64,000 nt of DNA from Brevundimonas variabilis (GTDB taxonomy: Bacteria > Pseudomonadota > Alphaproteobacteria > Caulobacterales > Caulobacteraceae). A program made the translations under genes and the position numbers. Positions 45,510 through 54,488 of this stretch are shown here, piece by piece. The stretch lies in NCBI RefSeq assembly GCF_014199945.1, contig NZ_JACHOR010000001.1:62001-126000 (forward strand). Reading direction: 5' to 3'. The stretch's first letter is position 1, and every line of letters begins with the position of its first letter. The notes under the pieces are model-generated. The model was not told where the DNA came from, made no database searches, and saw only the letters and a program-made list of their open reading frames with translations.

Positions 45510-46694
45510 ATGGGGGATTTCGGACTGACCTTTGGCTGGCGAACAGCGCTTCTGCTGACGCTCAGCGTGCAGATGCTGGCCTTCGCCGTCGCTTTGTCGA
45601 CCCAGGACGTCAATCGAACCGCAAACCGCCTGCTCGCGGCATTTCTCCTCGTGGCGACGGGGGTTGTGACGCCCTATACGATCGGCTTTGCCGGAGCCTA
45701 TGACGCCTGGAAGGGCCTGACCTTTGCGCCCTTCGCGCTCCCGCTTTTCCTCGCCCCGCTGCTGTACGGCTATACCTATGCCCTGATCGAAGGGCGCCTG
45801 CCGGCCCGATGGCGATGGCATCTGGCCCCGGGATTTGCCCAGCTCGGCTACATGGCGATCGCCTTTCTGCTGCCGTTCGACACCAAGATGGCCTGGGCAG
45901 ACGTGGTCGATGGACCCTGGGTCTCTCCCGTCTTCTCGATCGGAGTCTTGCTGGGCCTCGTCGCCTACTCCGCCGCCGCCCTCAGGCTGCTGCGGCGCTT
46001 CCGAGCTGGCCTGGCGGATGAGCGGAGCGATGATGAGCGATACGCCGCACGCTGGCTTGGCCGCATCCTTGCCGCGATGCTCGTCACCACGGTCTTCTGG
46101 GCGGGTTGGCAGGGATGGCACGCGCTGTCTGGCTTCGACTATTTCGAGTTCTTCGGCCTCCACATGGCGGTCGGTGTGATCGGCGTCTTGCTGGGGGTCG
46201 AGGGATGGCGTCACGCCGGGCTGCGATTCCGGCGGGGTCCTGTCACAGTCCGTTTTTCGGACCCCGAGGACGCCCGTGGATCGGCCGCGGCGGAACCGGA
46301 CTGGCCTGCCATCGCCGCCGACTATGCGGGGCGGACGCGCGAAGCCGGGTGGTGGCGCGAGCCGGAGCTGAGCCTGCCCCGCCTCGCGCGATATCTGGGC
46401 ACCAATACCGGCCGACTGTCCCGGGCGATCAACACGGGCCTCGGCGTCAATTTCTCTGTCTTCGTGAATGGGCTGAGAGCCGAGGCGGTGGCCCAGGCCC
46501 TGACCGCCCGGCCGTCGGCAGACCTCCTGGATCTGGCCTTCGAAATGGGATTTGCCTCCAAGGCCAGTTTCAACCGGGCCTTCCTCGCGCGCTACGGCAC
46601 GGCACCGTCGCGCTACAGGCAGGAGGCCCGGTCCCGCGTCTCAGATCATGAATTTGAACACGCAGCCCCGAATCTGAGGCGCGCCGACGCGTGA
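45510..46694 (+). CDS. Membrane-anchored AraC-family transcriptional regulator
   Basis: The 394-residue protein has about seven hydrophobic segments (residues about 12-235) followed by an AraC/XylS helix-turn-helix domain (about 275-375; LARYLGTNTGRLSRAINTGLG, then LLDLAFEMGFASKASFNRAF...YGTAPSRYR). Such fusions are expected to sense signals at the membrane and bind DNA directly. The S41 peptidase and a small secreted protein follow on the same strand and are the natural regulatory targets. Confidence 0.88.
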   Translation: MGDFGLTFGWRTALLLTLSVQMLAFAVALSTQDVNRTANRLLAAFLLVATGVVTPYTIGFAGAYDAWKGLTFAPFALPLFLAPLLYGYTYALIEGRLPARWRWHLAPGFAQLGYMAIAFLLPFDTKMAWADVVDGPWVSPVFSIGVLLGLVAYSAAALRLLRRFRAGLADERSDDERYAARWLGRILAAMLVTTVFWAGWQGWHALSGFDYFEFFGLHMAVGVIGVLLGVEGWRHAGLRFRRGPVTVRFSDPEDARGSAAAEPDWPAIAADYAGRTREAGWWREPELSLPRLARYLGTNTGRLSRAINTGLGVNFSVFVNGLRAEAVAQALTARPSADLLDLAFEMGFASKASFNRAFLARYGTAPSRYRQEARSRVSDHEFEHAAPNLRRADA

Positions 46695-46736
46695 TCCCCT
46701 GCAACGTCGGGACCTTGATCCAGAGGAGCGTCCCGT

Positions 46737-48224
46737 TTGACCCTGTTACACCGCCGTCAGCTGTGCCAGCTTTCCGCAGCGTTCGTCGCGAGTGCCGCGA
46801 TCCCCGGGTCAGCCCTCGCGCGGACCGACGACAACCTCGTGTCCGATGACTGGAGCGACGATGTCGCGATCCTGCGGTCGGCCTGGCAGACCCTGCACCC
46901 GGGCCTGTATCGCTACAGCACGCCGGACCAGATCACGGCCCGGCTCGATGACCTGGCCCTCGCCTGGACCGCGCCGGCGACCTTCCGCCAGCGCTTCCTG
47001 GCCCTCAGCCGGGTCACCGCATCGGTCCAGTGCGGTCACACCTATCCCAACCCCTACAATGCCCGTGCCGTGGTGCGGGACCGGCTGTATCCCGATCGCG
47101 CGCTAGTGCCCTTCCGGTTTCGCTGGATCGACAGCGCCATGGTCGTGACCCATGACGACGAGGGTCAGGGCCGGTTCGCTCCGGGCACGATCATCACCGC
47201 CATCGATGGCGTGCCGACCTCCGAGTTGCTGGCGCGACTGATCCCGCTGGCCCGTGCGGATGGCACCAGTATCGGCAAGCGGATCAGCCTCATGGAGGTC
47301 AGGGGCGAGGATCGATACGAAACCTTCGACATCCACCTGCCGCTTGTCCTGCCTGTCCGCGACAGCGCCCGCTTCACCCTGGCCGACGGCACCGTCGTCG
47401 CCGCGCCGCTGTTCACCCTGACCCAGCGCCAGGCCGGCCTGCCTGCATCGGCCAGCACCGCACCGGATGCCAATCCCTGGACCCTGGCCACGGGCGACGA
47501 TGGCATTGCGCGCCTCACCATGCCGACCTGGGGCCTCTACAACTCCACCTTCGACTGGAAGGCCTGGCTGGCGGGCGTCATGGACGCTCTGGCGTCCAGC
47601 CAGAGCCGCGGCCTGATCGTCGATCTGCGTGGCAACGAGGGCGGCGCGGACTGCGGCGACATCATCCTGTCGCGACTGCTTGTGCGCGACCTCGCCCTGC
47701 CCCGCGATCCGTCGTGGGTCCGCTATCGCAAGGCCCCGGAGGCCCTGTTGCCCCATCTCGACACCTGGGATCGCAGCTTCTTCGACTGGGGCGATCAGGC
47801 GGTCGCTTCGGACGAGCGCCCCGGATTCTTCCGCCTCGTTCGCGATGGCGACGGGGCCAGCGACACGGTCATCCGGGCCGAAGGGCAGCGTTTCGCGGGC
47901 CCGGTTGCCGTCATCTGTGACGCCTCCACCAGCTCGGCCACTTTCGCCTTCTGCCGCACCGTGAAGGATAACGGTCTCGCGACCCTGATCGGCCAGACGA
48001 CCGGGGGCAACCGGCGCGGCATCAACGGCGGGGCCTTTGCCTTTCTGCGGCTGCCGACATCGGGGATCGAGGTCGACCTGCCCCTGATCGCCGGTTTCCC
48101 GCTCACGCCCCAGCCGGATGCCGCCATCCTGCCCGATCTGGCCGTGTCCACGACGGCACGGGACATCGCCCGGGGCCTGGATCCCCAGATGGCCGCCGCC
48201 ACCGCCCACATTCTCTCCCGCTGA
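46737..48224 (+). CDS. Secreted S41-family peptidase, TTG start
   Basis: The 495-residue protein belongs to the S41 (tail-specific/CtpA-like) serine peptidases. Its N-terminus has a twin-arginine-like signal (RRQLCQLSAAFVASAA). A PDZ-like segment is suggested at about residues 130-165 (GQGRFAPGTIITAIDGVP). The catalytic domain has LIVDLRGNEGG and the nucleophile region VAVICDASTSSATFAF. The start codon is TTG at 46737, supported by GAGGAG at 46723-46728, eight bases upstream. The membrane AraC gene precedes it by 42 bases and a small secreted protein follows by 12, suggesting an operon. Confidence 0.88.
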   Translation: MTLLHRRQLCQLSAAFVASAAIPGSALARTDDNLVSDDWSDDVAILRSAWQTLHPGLYRYSTPDQITARLDDLALAWTAPATFRQRFLALSRVTASVQCGHTYPNPYNARAVVRDRLYPDRALVPFRFRWIDSAMVVTHDDEGQGRFAPGTIITAIDGVPTSELLARLIPLARADGTSIGKRISLMEVRGEDRYETFDIHLPLVLPVRDSARFTLADGTVVAAPLFTLTQRQAGLPASASTAPDANPWTLATGDDGIARLTMPTWGLYNSTFDWKAWLAGVMDALASSQSRGLIVDLRGNEGGADCGDIILSRLLVRDLALPRDPSWVRYRKAPEALLPHLDTWDRSFFDWGDQAVASDERPGFFRLVRDGDGASDTVIRAEGQRFAGPVAVICDASTSSATFAFCRTVKDNGLATLIGQTTGGNRRGINGGAFAFLRLPTSGIEVDLPLIAGFPLTPQPDAAILPDLAVSTTARDIARGLDPQMAAATAHILSR

Positions 48225-48236
48225 TCGGACACCCCC

Positions 48237-48836
48237 ATGATCTTCCGCGCCCTGACCTGCCTCGCCGTCCTCGCTGTCCTCGGTACGGGACAGGCCCATG
48301 CATCCCCCGCCTCCGCTTCGAATGCCCGCGTCGAGGCGCAGGCCGACACCCCGTCTCCCACGGACCTGCGCCTGTCGCTGGTCGGGCGCTGGTCGGGCGC
48401 GCTGGGATACCGCGACTACCAGTCGAACCGGCTGTTCGAGATACCGGTCACCACGACCATCGAGGCCTTGCCGGACGGTCTGACCCTGATCCGCCGCTCC
48501 CTGTTCGATGACGGCCCGGACAAGCCGGTGTGGATCACCACGGTCAGTCTGGACGATCGCGCGGCGGCGACAGTGACCTCGGCCGCCTTCCGTGCCGGTC
48601 GCCCGGTGGAACCGCTGGTCGAGACCATGAGCGTCCACGATGTCCGCGACGGGACTCACTGGACGGTCGTTTATCGCACGGTCGGCATCGATGGTGATGC
48701 GCCCGCAGACATCCGGGTCACCGAGACCCTCGACGGCCTGACCCTGACATCGGTCAAGGATGTTCGTCCGGTCGGCGCCGACGACGCGGCCTGGGCCTTC
48801 CGCAACCAGACACGGCTGACCCGCGTTACCGAATGA
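48237..48836 (+). CDS. Secreted hypothetical protein downstream of the S41 peptidase
   Basis: The 199-residue product has a signal peptide (residues 1-22, ending AHAS) and a beta-rich mature domain beginning at SLVGRWSGALGYRDYQ, a start seen in lipocalin-like or THAP4-like barrels; this resemblance is weak. It begins twelve bases after the S41 peptidase stop codon and is almost certainly co-transcribed with it, so it may be a substrate, inhibitor or partner of the protease. No function can be named. Confidence 0.7.
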   Translation: MIFRALTCLAVLAVLGTGQAHASPASASNARVEAQADTPSPTDLRLSLVGRWSGALGYRDYQSNRLFEIPVTTTIEALPDGLTLIRRSLFDDGPDKPVWITTVSLDDRAAATVTSAAFRAGRPVEPLVETMSVHDVRDGTHWTVVYRTVGIDGDAPADIRVTETLDGLTLTSVKDVRPVGADDAAWAFRNQTRLTRVTE

Positions 48837-48840
48837 AGGG

Positions 48841-49161
48841 TCAGAATTTCCTCTGGCCGGTGACCGTCTCGAAGAACATTCGCCAGTCGCCCATCAGGCT
48901 CCACAGCGGATATTTGAACGTCGCCGGCCGGTTCTTCTCGAAGAAGAAATGCCCGACCCAGGCAAAACCGTAGCCGATCACCGGCATCGCCAGGAACCAC
49001 CAGGCGCTGACCAGGACCCCCAGCACTGCCGCCACGATGACCAGCCCCGACCCCACCACATGGATGCGGCGGCAGGTCCGGTTGGAATGCTCGTGGATGT
49101 AATAGGGGTAGAAGGCCGCAAAGCTCTGGAACCGGCCACTTTCGCTGGACGTCTGGGTCAT
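48841..49161 (-). CDS. Mpo1-like / DUF962 membrane protein
   Basis: The 106-residue protein has the DUF962 pattern: an N-terminal FAAFYPYYIHEHSNRTCRRI with the conserved histidines, two membrane segments (about 34-72), and GHFFFEKNRPATFKYPLWSL near the C-terminus. The yeast homologue Mpo1 is a dioxygenase that oxidises 2-hydroxy fatty acids; conserved His residues are retained here, but bacterial function is not established. It is convergent with the preceding secreted gene, with four bases between. Confidence 0.88.
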   Translation of the reverse strand: MTQTSSESGRFQSFAAFYPYYIHEHSNRTCRRIHVVGSGLVIVAAVLGVLVSAWWFLAMPVIGYGFAWVGHFFFEKNRPATFKYPLWSLMGDWRMFFETVTGQRKF

Positions 49162-49277
49162 GGCTGGATTAGCCCCCAGAACCGCAGAGCTGGCAAGGTG
49201 CGGCGTTCACCACATCCCTGCACCCCGGGTTAAGCCTGATGCACCAGACTGGCCCTCTCGCCACAGGAGCCGCCGCC

Positions 49278-49487
49278 ATGTCGGCCATGTCCATCGCCGC
49301 CGTCGGCATCGCCGATGCCACTGCCCGCTTCGATGCCAGCGCCCGCCGCACCGCGAACGCGCCGCTGAACAATCTGGCCGAGGAAGCCGTTGAACGCATC
49401 AAGGCCGAGGTCGCCCTCAAGGCCAATGTCTCGGTCCTGCGCTCGGCCAGCGAGACCACCGGCACCCTGCTGGACCTGCTCGCCTAG
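49278..49487 (+). CDS. Tiny flagellar axial (rod/hook)-like protein
   Basis: The 69-residue product pairs an N-terminal segment (AVGIADATARFDASARRTAN) that resembles the rod/hook N-terminal motif (A..G..A....D..A.N.AN) with a C-terminal helix (ALKANVSVLRSASETTGTLL) that resembles the C-terminal D0 coil of FlgE/FlgG-type proteins (QANVKVIQTADEMLGTLLD). Nothing lies between them, so it is a D0-only miniature. AGGAG at 49265-49269 lies eight bases before the ATG at 49278. Its 3' end overlaps the convergent HxlR gene by four bases. No other flagellar gene is near. The resemblance is by eye and should be tested. Confidence 0.65.
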   Translation: MSAMSIAAVGIADATARFDASARRTANAPLNNLAEEAVERIKAEVALKANVSVLRSASETTGTLLDLLA

Positions 49488-50170
49488 GCTGGCCTGTCCG
49501 CCCGGGGTGGCAAAGTGAAGAAGGTCTGGAAGGCCAGGGCCGCAGACCGGTCTCCGGTGATCCTGATGGCCCCCGTCGCCTCCATCGCTTCGAGCGGTAC
49601 CTTGCCGTAGACGAAGCCTGCCATGGCCTCCGGCGTGGTCGTGAACACGATGTTGGCAGACCCGACCCCGGTCCGTTCGGGGGTCAGGACCCCGTCCATG
49701 ATGACGACCTGGAAGGTCTCCTCGCCCAGACGGAACCCGACGGTCATGGCCGTGTCGCCTGCAACATCGGCCTGGAACATGGTGCGGAACGACAGCATCA
49801 GTGACGTATTCGACAGCGGAAGGGTCGGGTCATGACCCGGCGACCGCGCGGCCCAGTTGCCCATGACCATCAGCAGCTGGTCGGCCTCATACCCCCAGGC
49901 GGTCAGCCCGTAGACCTGAACCGCAGCGGGGGGCGGCAGTTTCGACCGCACGACGATCCCGTGCTGCTCAAGCGTCTCCAGCCTCTGGGTCAGGATGTTG
50001 GCGCTCAGTCCCGGCAGGGCCGCGCGGATATCGCCGAACCGTCTTGGCCCGTACATCATCTCGCGCACGATCATCAGCGACCATCGCTCGCCGATCAGCT
50101 CCAGCGCATGGGCCGTCCCGCAGGCGTCGTCATACCAGCGCCGCGCTTTGGTTACTTTTTCTGACTTCAT
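49484..50170 (-). CDS. HxlR-family transcriptional regulator with SCP2-like C-terminal domain
   Basis: The 228-residue protein has an HxlR winged helix (about 14-110; ELIGERWSLMIVREMMYGPRRFGDIRAALPG, with the early Cys in DACGTAHAL common in the family) and a C-terminal domain of about 100 residues resembling sterol-carrier-like folds that occur in some HxlR regulators. The ATG at 50170 is preferred to an in-frame TTG nine bases upstream. The gene is divergent from the VOC-SRPBCC pair, which it probably regulates from the shared promoter region. Confidence 0.88.
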   Translation of the reverse strand: MKSEKVTKARRWYDDACGTAHALELIGERWSLMIVREMMYGPRRFGDIRAALPGLSANILTQRLETLEQHGIVVRSKLPPPAAVQVYGLTAWGYEADQLLMVMGNWAARSPGHDPTLPLSNTSLMLSFRTMFQADVAGDTAMTVGFRLGEETFQVVIMDGVLTPERTGVGSANIVFTTTPEAMAGFVYGKVPLEAMEATGAIRITGDRSAALAFQTFFTLPPRADRPA

Positions 50171-50239
50171 CGTTGACAAAGATAACCATCGAGGGCTTCA
50201 CTGGCAAGAACGACGACGGAGACGACGGAGAGGACGCCA
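50171..50239. promoter_or_regulatory. Divergent promoter region for hxlR-like and VOC genes
   Basis: A consensus-like TTGACA (50173-50178) is oriented towards the VOC gene, though the -10 is unclear. GGTTA (50150-50154) and TAACC (50183-50187) are inverted around the hxlR start and could be half-sites for autoregulation. The AT-rich centre contrasts with the flanking coding DNA. GGAGAGGA before 50240 is a good ribosome-binding site for the VOC gene. Confidence 0.35.
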
Positions 50240-50671
50240 ATGAGCCGCATGATCTTCATCAACCTGCCCGTCGCCGATCTGGCGACGTCGGTGGCCTTCT
50301 ACGAGGCCGTCGGGGCCACCCGGAACCCTCAGTTCAGCGACGAAACCGCCGCCTGCATGGTCATTTCCGAGACCATCTACGTCATGCTGCTGACGCATCC
50401 GAAATTCGCCAGCTTCACCGCCCGCCCGATCGGCGACCGCTCCAGCGTCCACGCCCTGCTCTGCCTGTCCTGCGAGTCGAAGGACGCCGTCCTGGCGCAG
50501 CTCCAAGCGGCGGTCCAGGCGGGCGGCATCCCGGACCCGACCCCGGAACAGGACTATGGTGGCTTCATGTATGGCCGCTCCTACGAGGATCCCGATGGCC
50601 ACATCTGGGAGATCATGTGGATGGACCCGGCCGCCGCTGCAGGTGCCACCGAAGCCGAAGGGACCGCCTGA
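50240..50671 (+). CDS. VOC-superfamily (glyoxalase-like) protein
   Basis: The 143-residue protein is a vicinal-oxygen-chelate fold (INLPVADLATSVAFYEAVG at the N-terminus and SYEDPDGHIWEIMWMD at the C-terminus). It is of the type with a mostly lost metal centre near the N-terminus (Asn where His is usual), so an enzymatic role is uncertain; related proteins are often annotated as extradiol-dioxygenase or antibiotic-binding relatives. A strong SD (GGAGAGGA) precedes it. The SRPBCC gene starts six bases after its stop. Confidence 0.85.
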   Translation: MSRMIFINLPVADLATSVAFYEAVGATRNPQFSDETAACMVISETIYVMLLTHPKFASFTARPIGDRSSVHALLCLSCESKDAVLAQLQAAVQAGGIPDPTPEQDYGGFMYGRSYEDPDGHIWEIMWMDPAAAAGATEAEGTA

Positions 50672-50676
50672 CCGCC

Positions 50677-51141
50677 ATGACCGCCTCCAGCGAACTCTCC
50701 GTCACCCGCTTCATCGCCGCCCCGCCGGAGGCCGTCTGGACGGCCTGGACGAAGCGGACCGCCGACTGGTTCACCCCGCGCCCCTGGACGACGGAGGTGG
50801 ATTTCGACTTGCGGCCCGGCGGGCGGGCGGACGTGGTCATGTCCTCGCCCGAGGGCGAGAAACACAGCTATCGCGGCGTCTTCCTCGAGATCGTGCCACA
50901 CACCCGGATCGTCTCGACCGGGGCCATGACCGAAGGCTGGACGCCGCAGCCGGGCGAGATGAATTTCGTCCGCATCGACACCTTCGAGCCCGAGGGTGAC
51001 GGTACCCGCTATACCGCCCGCGCCCGCCACTGGGACGAAAAGGCCGCTGCCACCCATCGCGACATGGGGTTCGAACAGGGGTGGGGCAAAGTCGCCGATC
51101 AACTGGCCGAGACTGCTATCGAGTCGAACGTCCCTGGCTGA
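50677..51141 (+). CDS. SRPBCC/AHSA1-domain protein
   Basis: The 154-residue protein has the START/Bet v 1-like SRPBCC fold of the activator-of-Hsp90 homologue-1 type: VTRFIAAPPEAVWTAWTK at the N-terminus, a WFTPRPWTTEVDFDLRPGGRA block and the C-terminal GFEQGWGKVADQLAE helix. Such proteins bind hydrophobic ligands; the ligand is unknown. The start at 50677 lies six bases after the VOC stop. The VOC, SRPBCC and DUF1428 genes, together with the divergent HxlR regulator, make a compact unit often seen in alphaproteobacteria. Confidence 0.9.
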   Translation: MTASSELSVTRFIAAPPEAVWTAWTKRTADWFTPRPWTTEVDFDLRPGGRADVVMSSPEGEKHSYRGVFLEIVPHTRIVSTGAMTEGWTPQPGEMNFVRIDTFEPEGDGTRYTARARHWDEKAAATHRDMGFEQGWGKVADQLAETAIESNVPG

Positions 51142-51180
51142 CGTTGCGAGCGTCAGCGCATCAAGAGAAAGCAGAATTAG

Positions 51181-51528
51181 ATGGCCTATATCACCGGCTT
51201 CCTGACCCCCGTGAAGAACGAAGACCGGGCCCGCTACATCGCCTCGGCCGAAAAATCCTGGCCCCTGTTCCAGAAATACGGGGCCCTCGAACAGGTCGAG
51301 ACCTGGGGTGAGGATATTCCCCCGGGCAAGGTCACCGGCTTCGACCTGGCGGTGAAGCTCGAGCCTGGCGAGGTGGTTGTCCTGTCCTGGGTGAAATGGC
51401 CCGACCGCGCCACGGCCGATGCCTGCTTTGCCATGATGCAGGACGACCCGGGCTTCGCCGACATGGACATGCCCTTCGACGGCAAGCGAATGATGTGGGG
51501 CGGGTTCGAGCCCATCTTCCAGAGCTGA
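51181..51528 (+). CDS. DUF1428-family protein (YbaA-like)
   Basis: The 115-residue protein matches DUF1428: MAYITGFLTPVKNEDRARY at the N-terminus, a central ETWGEDIPPGKVTGF, and the terminal PFDGKRMMWGGFEPIFQ. The family folds like a dimeric alpha-beta barrel; its function is unknown. It follows the SRPBCC gene on the same strand after 39 bases, and is likely part of that unit. Confidence 0.92.
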   Translation: MAYITGFLTPVKNEDRARYIASAEKSWPLFQKYGALEQVETWGEDIPPGKVTGFDLAVKLEPGEVVVLSWVKWPDRATADACFAMMQDDPGFADMDMPFDGKRMMWGGFEPIFQS

Positions 51529-51600
51529 TCCGGCCGTCGGGAACACTTCGGACGAACGGCGGTTGTCTTGGGCAACCGCCGTCTGTTCCTGGAGCCACCG

Positions 51601-51852
51601 ATGAAGTCCGCCCTGACCCTGACCGCCCTCGCCTGCGCCACCCTGACGCTCGCGGCCTGCAACAATGCCGAGACCCCGGAGCAGTCCGCCGCGCCCGAAA
51701 CCCCCGCCACCATGCCCGAAGGCCAGAACGAGACCACCGGCGCGATCGAGCCCTCCATCGGCGACGTCACCACCCAGGGCGGCGGCATCCCCGGCGCCTC
51801 CACTGGCAACCCCGCTGCTGCCCCTGCCGCGACCGAACAGACACCGCAGTAG
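51601..51852 (+). CDS. Small putative lipoprotein
   Basis: The 83-residue product has a lipoprotein signal peptide with the lipobox LAAC (Cys about residue 20), followed by a low-complexity Pro/Ala/Thr/Glu-rich mature part. It would be anchored in the outer or inner membrane. The start at 51601 is preferred to the in-frame ATG at 51568 because it gives a normal lipoprotein signal. No function is recognised. Confidence 0.7.
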   Translation: MKSALTLTALACATLTLAACNNAETPEQSAAPETPATMPEGQNETTGAIEPSIGDVTTQGGGIPGASTGNPAAAPAATEQTPQ

Positions 51853-51868
51853 TCATTCAAGCCCAATC

Positions 51869-52053
51869 GTCATCCTCCGACCGCGAAGCGGAACCGGGGG
51901 ACTCCTCGTCATCCTCCGGCCGGGCGAAATCCGGACCGGGGGAGGCGCGCGAGGGCGCGAAACTGTCGCCTCGGACTCGCTGAAACATTTCGCCTTCGCA
52001 GCGCTACGGCGCCGCTGGGTTCCGGGTCTCCGCTGCGCTGCGCCCGGAATGAC
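51869..52053. repeat. REP-like palindromic repeats upstream of the rpoD terminator
   Basis: Two units beginning GTCATCCTCCG and ending CCGGGGGA (51869-51901 and 51908-51943) are arranged in tandem with a period of about 39 bases, and a third, more diverged, unit (52014-52053) carries CTGGGTTCCGGG and CGGAATGAC, in the opposite orientation. The units share the CCGGGGGA/TCCGG pattern with internal palindromes, as in REP elements. They fill the gap between the lipoprotein gene and the rpoD terminator. Confidence 0.7.
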
Positions 52054-52061
52054 GAAACCAG

Positions 52062-52091
52062 AAAAAAGGCCGCCCCTTCCGGAAGCGGCCC
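52062..52091 (-). terminator. Rho-independent terminator of rpoD
   Basis: On the minus strand the sequence forms GGCCGC/GCGGCC with a CG-rich loop (TTCCGGAAGGG), followed by six Ts. It lies 26 bases beyond the rpoD stop codon and is the clear end of that transcript. Confidence 0.92.
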
Positions 52092-52116
52092 TGATCCCTG
52101 AGCTTTAAGGTCTCAA

Positions 52117-54063
52117 TTAGCTGTCGAGGAAGCTGCGCAGCTTCCGCGATCGGCTGGGGTGTTTCAGCTTGCGCAGGGCCTTGGCCTCGATCTGACGGAT
52201 GCGTTCGCGGGTCACGCTGAACTGCTGGCCGACTTCTTCCAGGGTGTGGTCGGTGTTCATGCCGATGCCGAAGCGCATCCGCAGGACCCGCTCCTCGCGC
52301 GGCGTCAGCGAGGCCAGCACGCGGGTCGTCGTCTCGCGCAGGTTGGACTGGATCGCTGCATCGATCGGCAGGATGGCGTTCTTGTCCTCGATGAAGTCGC
52401 CCAGGTGGCTGTCTTCCTCGTCGCCGATCGGGGTCTCGAGGCTGATGGGCTCCTTGGCGATCTTCAGGACCTTGCGGACCTTCTCCAGCGGCATGGCCAG
52501 CTTTTCGGCCAGTTCCTCGGGCGTCGGCTCGCGGCCGATCTCGTGCAGCATCTGGCGCGATGTCCGGACGATCTTGTTGATCGTCTCGATCATGTGGACC
52601 GGGATGCGGATGGTCCGCGCCTGGTCGGCGATCGAGCGAGTGATCGCCTGACGGATCCACCAGGTCGCATAGGTGCTGAATTTGTAGCCGCGGCGATACT
52701 CGAACTTGTCGACCGCCTTCATCAGGCCGATGTTGCCTTCCTGAATAAGATCAAGGAATTGCAGACCGCGATTGGTGTATTTCTTGGCGATGGAGATCAC
52801 CAGGCGCAGGTTGGCCTCGACCATTTCCTTCTTGGCCTGACGGGCCTCGCGCTCGCCCTTCTGGACGGTCTGGACGATGCGGCGATAGTCGTCGATCGGC
52901 AGGCCCGCCTCGACGGCTACGGCGGCGACGTCATTGCGGATGCTGGCGATCTGGCCGGCTTCGTTCTCGCTGAACTTGGTCCAGCGCACGCCCATGGCCT
53001 TGACGTTCTCGGACCAGTTCGGGTCCAGTTCCTTGCTGAAATAGGCCTTGAGGAACTCGGGGCGGCTGATGCCGTAGCTGTCGGCCAGACGCAGCAGACG
53101 GCCTTCCAGACCGATCAGCCGCTTGTTGATCGCATACAACTGCTCGACCAGCGCCTCGATCCGGTTGTTGTTCAGCTTGACCGTCTTCAGACGGCCGGAG
53201 ATGCCCGCCGACAGGGTTTCGTAGGCCTTGCGGTCCTTGGCGCTCAGGTCGACGCCCTGCAGCCGGGTCTCGACCAGCTTTTCCTGCAGCTTGCGGAAGG
53301 CGTCGAAATCGCCGGCAATGGCGTCCAGGATCTCCATGACCCCGTCGCGCAGCTCGGCTTCCAGTGCCGAGATCGACATCCCGCCGCCGTCGTCGAAATC
53401 CTCGTCCTCGTCGTCCTCGGCGTCCGGCTTCTCGGCCAGGCCCTCGGGCGAGGACGGCGCGGGCCCCGGCTCGGCGGCCGGAGGCTGGTTGTGCGGCAGC
53501 GACGCCGGATTGATCACGCCATAGGTGGCGTCCAGATCGATGATCTCGCGCAGCAGGATGCGGTTGTTCGCCAGCTCGTCGCGCCACACCATGATGGCCT
53601 CGAACGTCAGCGCGCTCTCGCACAGCCCGCTGATCATCGCATCGCGACCCGCCTCGATCCGCTTGGCGATGGCAATCTCGCCCTCGCGGCTCAGCAGTTC
53701 GACGGAGCCCATCTCCCGCAAATACATGCGAACGGGGTCATCGGTCCGATCGTAGGTAGGCTTTGCATTTTCATCAGAAATTTGCGTTTCTGCTCGCTCA
53801 GCAACCTCTCCGCCGGTGGTCTCGGCGGCGTCTTCCTCGGCCTCGACGACATTGACGCCCATCTCGGACAGCATCGCCAGCGTGTCCTCGATCGCGTCGG
53901 GCGTGACCTCTTCGGACGGCAGGACCTTGTTCAGTTCCTCCATCGTCACATAGCCACGCGCCTTGGCCTGTTTGATGAACTTTTTGACCCCGGCATCGGT
54001 CAGGTCGAGAAGCGGTCCGTCGGACTGGGCTTCGGTGTCCTGGGTCTCGGCTTGCGAACTCAT
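52117..54063 (-). CDS. rpoD: Primary sigma factor RpoD
   Basis: RpoD directs RNA polymerase to housekeeping promoters. The 648-residue protein has region 1.1 (about residues 25-90), region 1.2 with [21 protein letters not shown], a long acidic insertion near residue 215 ([13 protein letters not shown]) in the non-conserved region, region 2 with [37 protein letters not shown] and TWWIRQAI, region 3 and region 4.2 ([27 protein letters not shown]). The start at 54063 (MSSQAETQ) is chosen over an ATG 45 bases upstream. dnaG, its usual upstream neighbour, is not present. Confidence 0.96.
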   Translation of the reverse strand: MSSQAETQDTEAQSDGPLLDLTDAGVKKFIKQAKARGYVTMEELNKVLPSEEVTPDAIEDTLAMLSEMGVNVVEAEEDAAETTGGEVAERAETQISDENAKPTYDRTDDPVRMYLREMGSVELLSREGEIAIAKRIEAGRDAMISGLCESALTFEAIMVWRDELANNRILLREIIDLDATYGVINPASLPHNQPPAAEPGPAPSSPEGLAEKPDAEDDEDEDFDDGGGMSISALEAELRDGVMEILDAIAGDFDAFRKLQEKLVETRLQGVDLSAKDRKAYETLSAGISGRLKTVKLNNNRIEALVEQLYAINKRLIGLEGRLLRLADSYGISRPEFLKAYFSKELDPNWSENVKAMGVRWTKFSENEAGQIASIRNDVAAVAVEAGLPIDDYRRIVQTVQKGEREARQAKKEMVEANLRLVISIAKKYTNRGLQFLDLIQEGNIGLMKAVDKFEYRRGYKFSTYATWWIRQAITRSIADQARTIRIPVHMIETINKIVRTSRQMLHEIGREPTPEELAEKLAMPLEKVRKVLKIAKEPISLETPIGDEEDSHLGDFIEDKNAILPIDAAIQSNLRETTTRVLASLTPREERVLRMRFGIGMNTDHTLEEVGQQFSVTRERIRQIEAKALRKLKHPSRSRKLRSFLDS

Positions 54064-54488
54064 CAAGTATGGTCTCCGTGTCGGCGGGGCGGGCAGGCCC
54101 TTCGACAATTTTGCAACGCATCAAAAAAAGACAACGCGGACCCGGTTCGTTCGTTACGAAACGGTCGCATCACCTCGATTTCGTGTCTTCTGGCTGACCC
54201 CGCTCCAAGGCTCCGCTCCCGCCTCCGAATCACCGGAAGCGGAGGCGGCACAGGCCGCGGGGTCCCGGATCTGCCTGGCGAGGGGCGCATTTGCGGCCAG
54301 GAACGGCGCGCCGGGCCATGCCGCCGCCGCCTATACCTCACGCTTTAAGCATCGTGATCCGATTGCCCGAAATGGCGGCGAGGACCCTCGAAGTCAAGGG
54401 CGCGACACGGGATGCGTTGAACCGGCGGCCTGTCAGGGCGTATGGCGGATCGCGATCCCGGCCGGATCGATGGCGCGAGGCGACTTCA
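54064..54488. other. Divergent rpoD-selD promoter region
   Basis: These 425 bases separate the minus-strand rpoD from the plus-strand selD. Frames here are open but do not resemble proteins. The stretch near 54110-54170 is AT-richer and should hold the rpoD promoter. I see no RNA gene, and in particular no selenocysteine tRNA. Confidence 0.5.
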
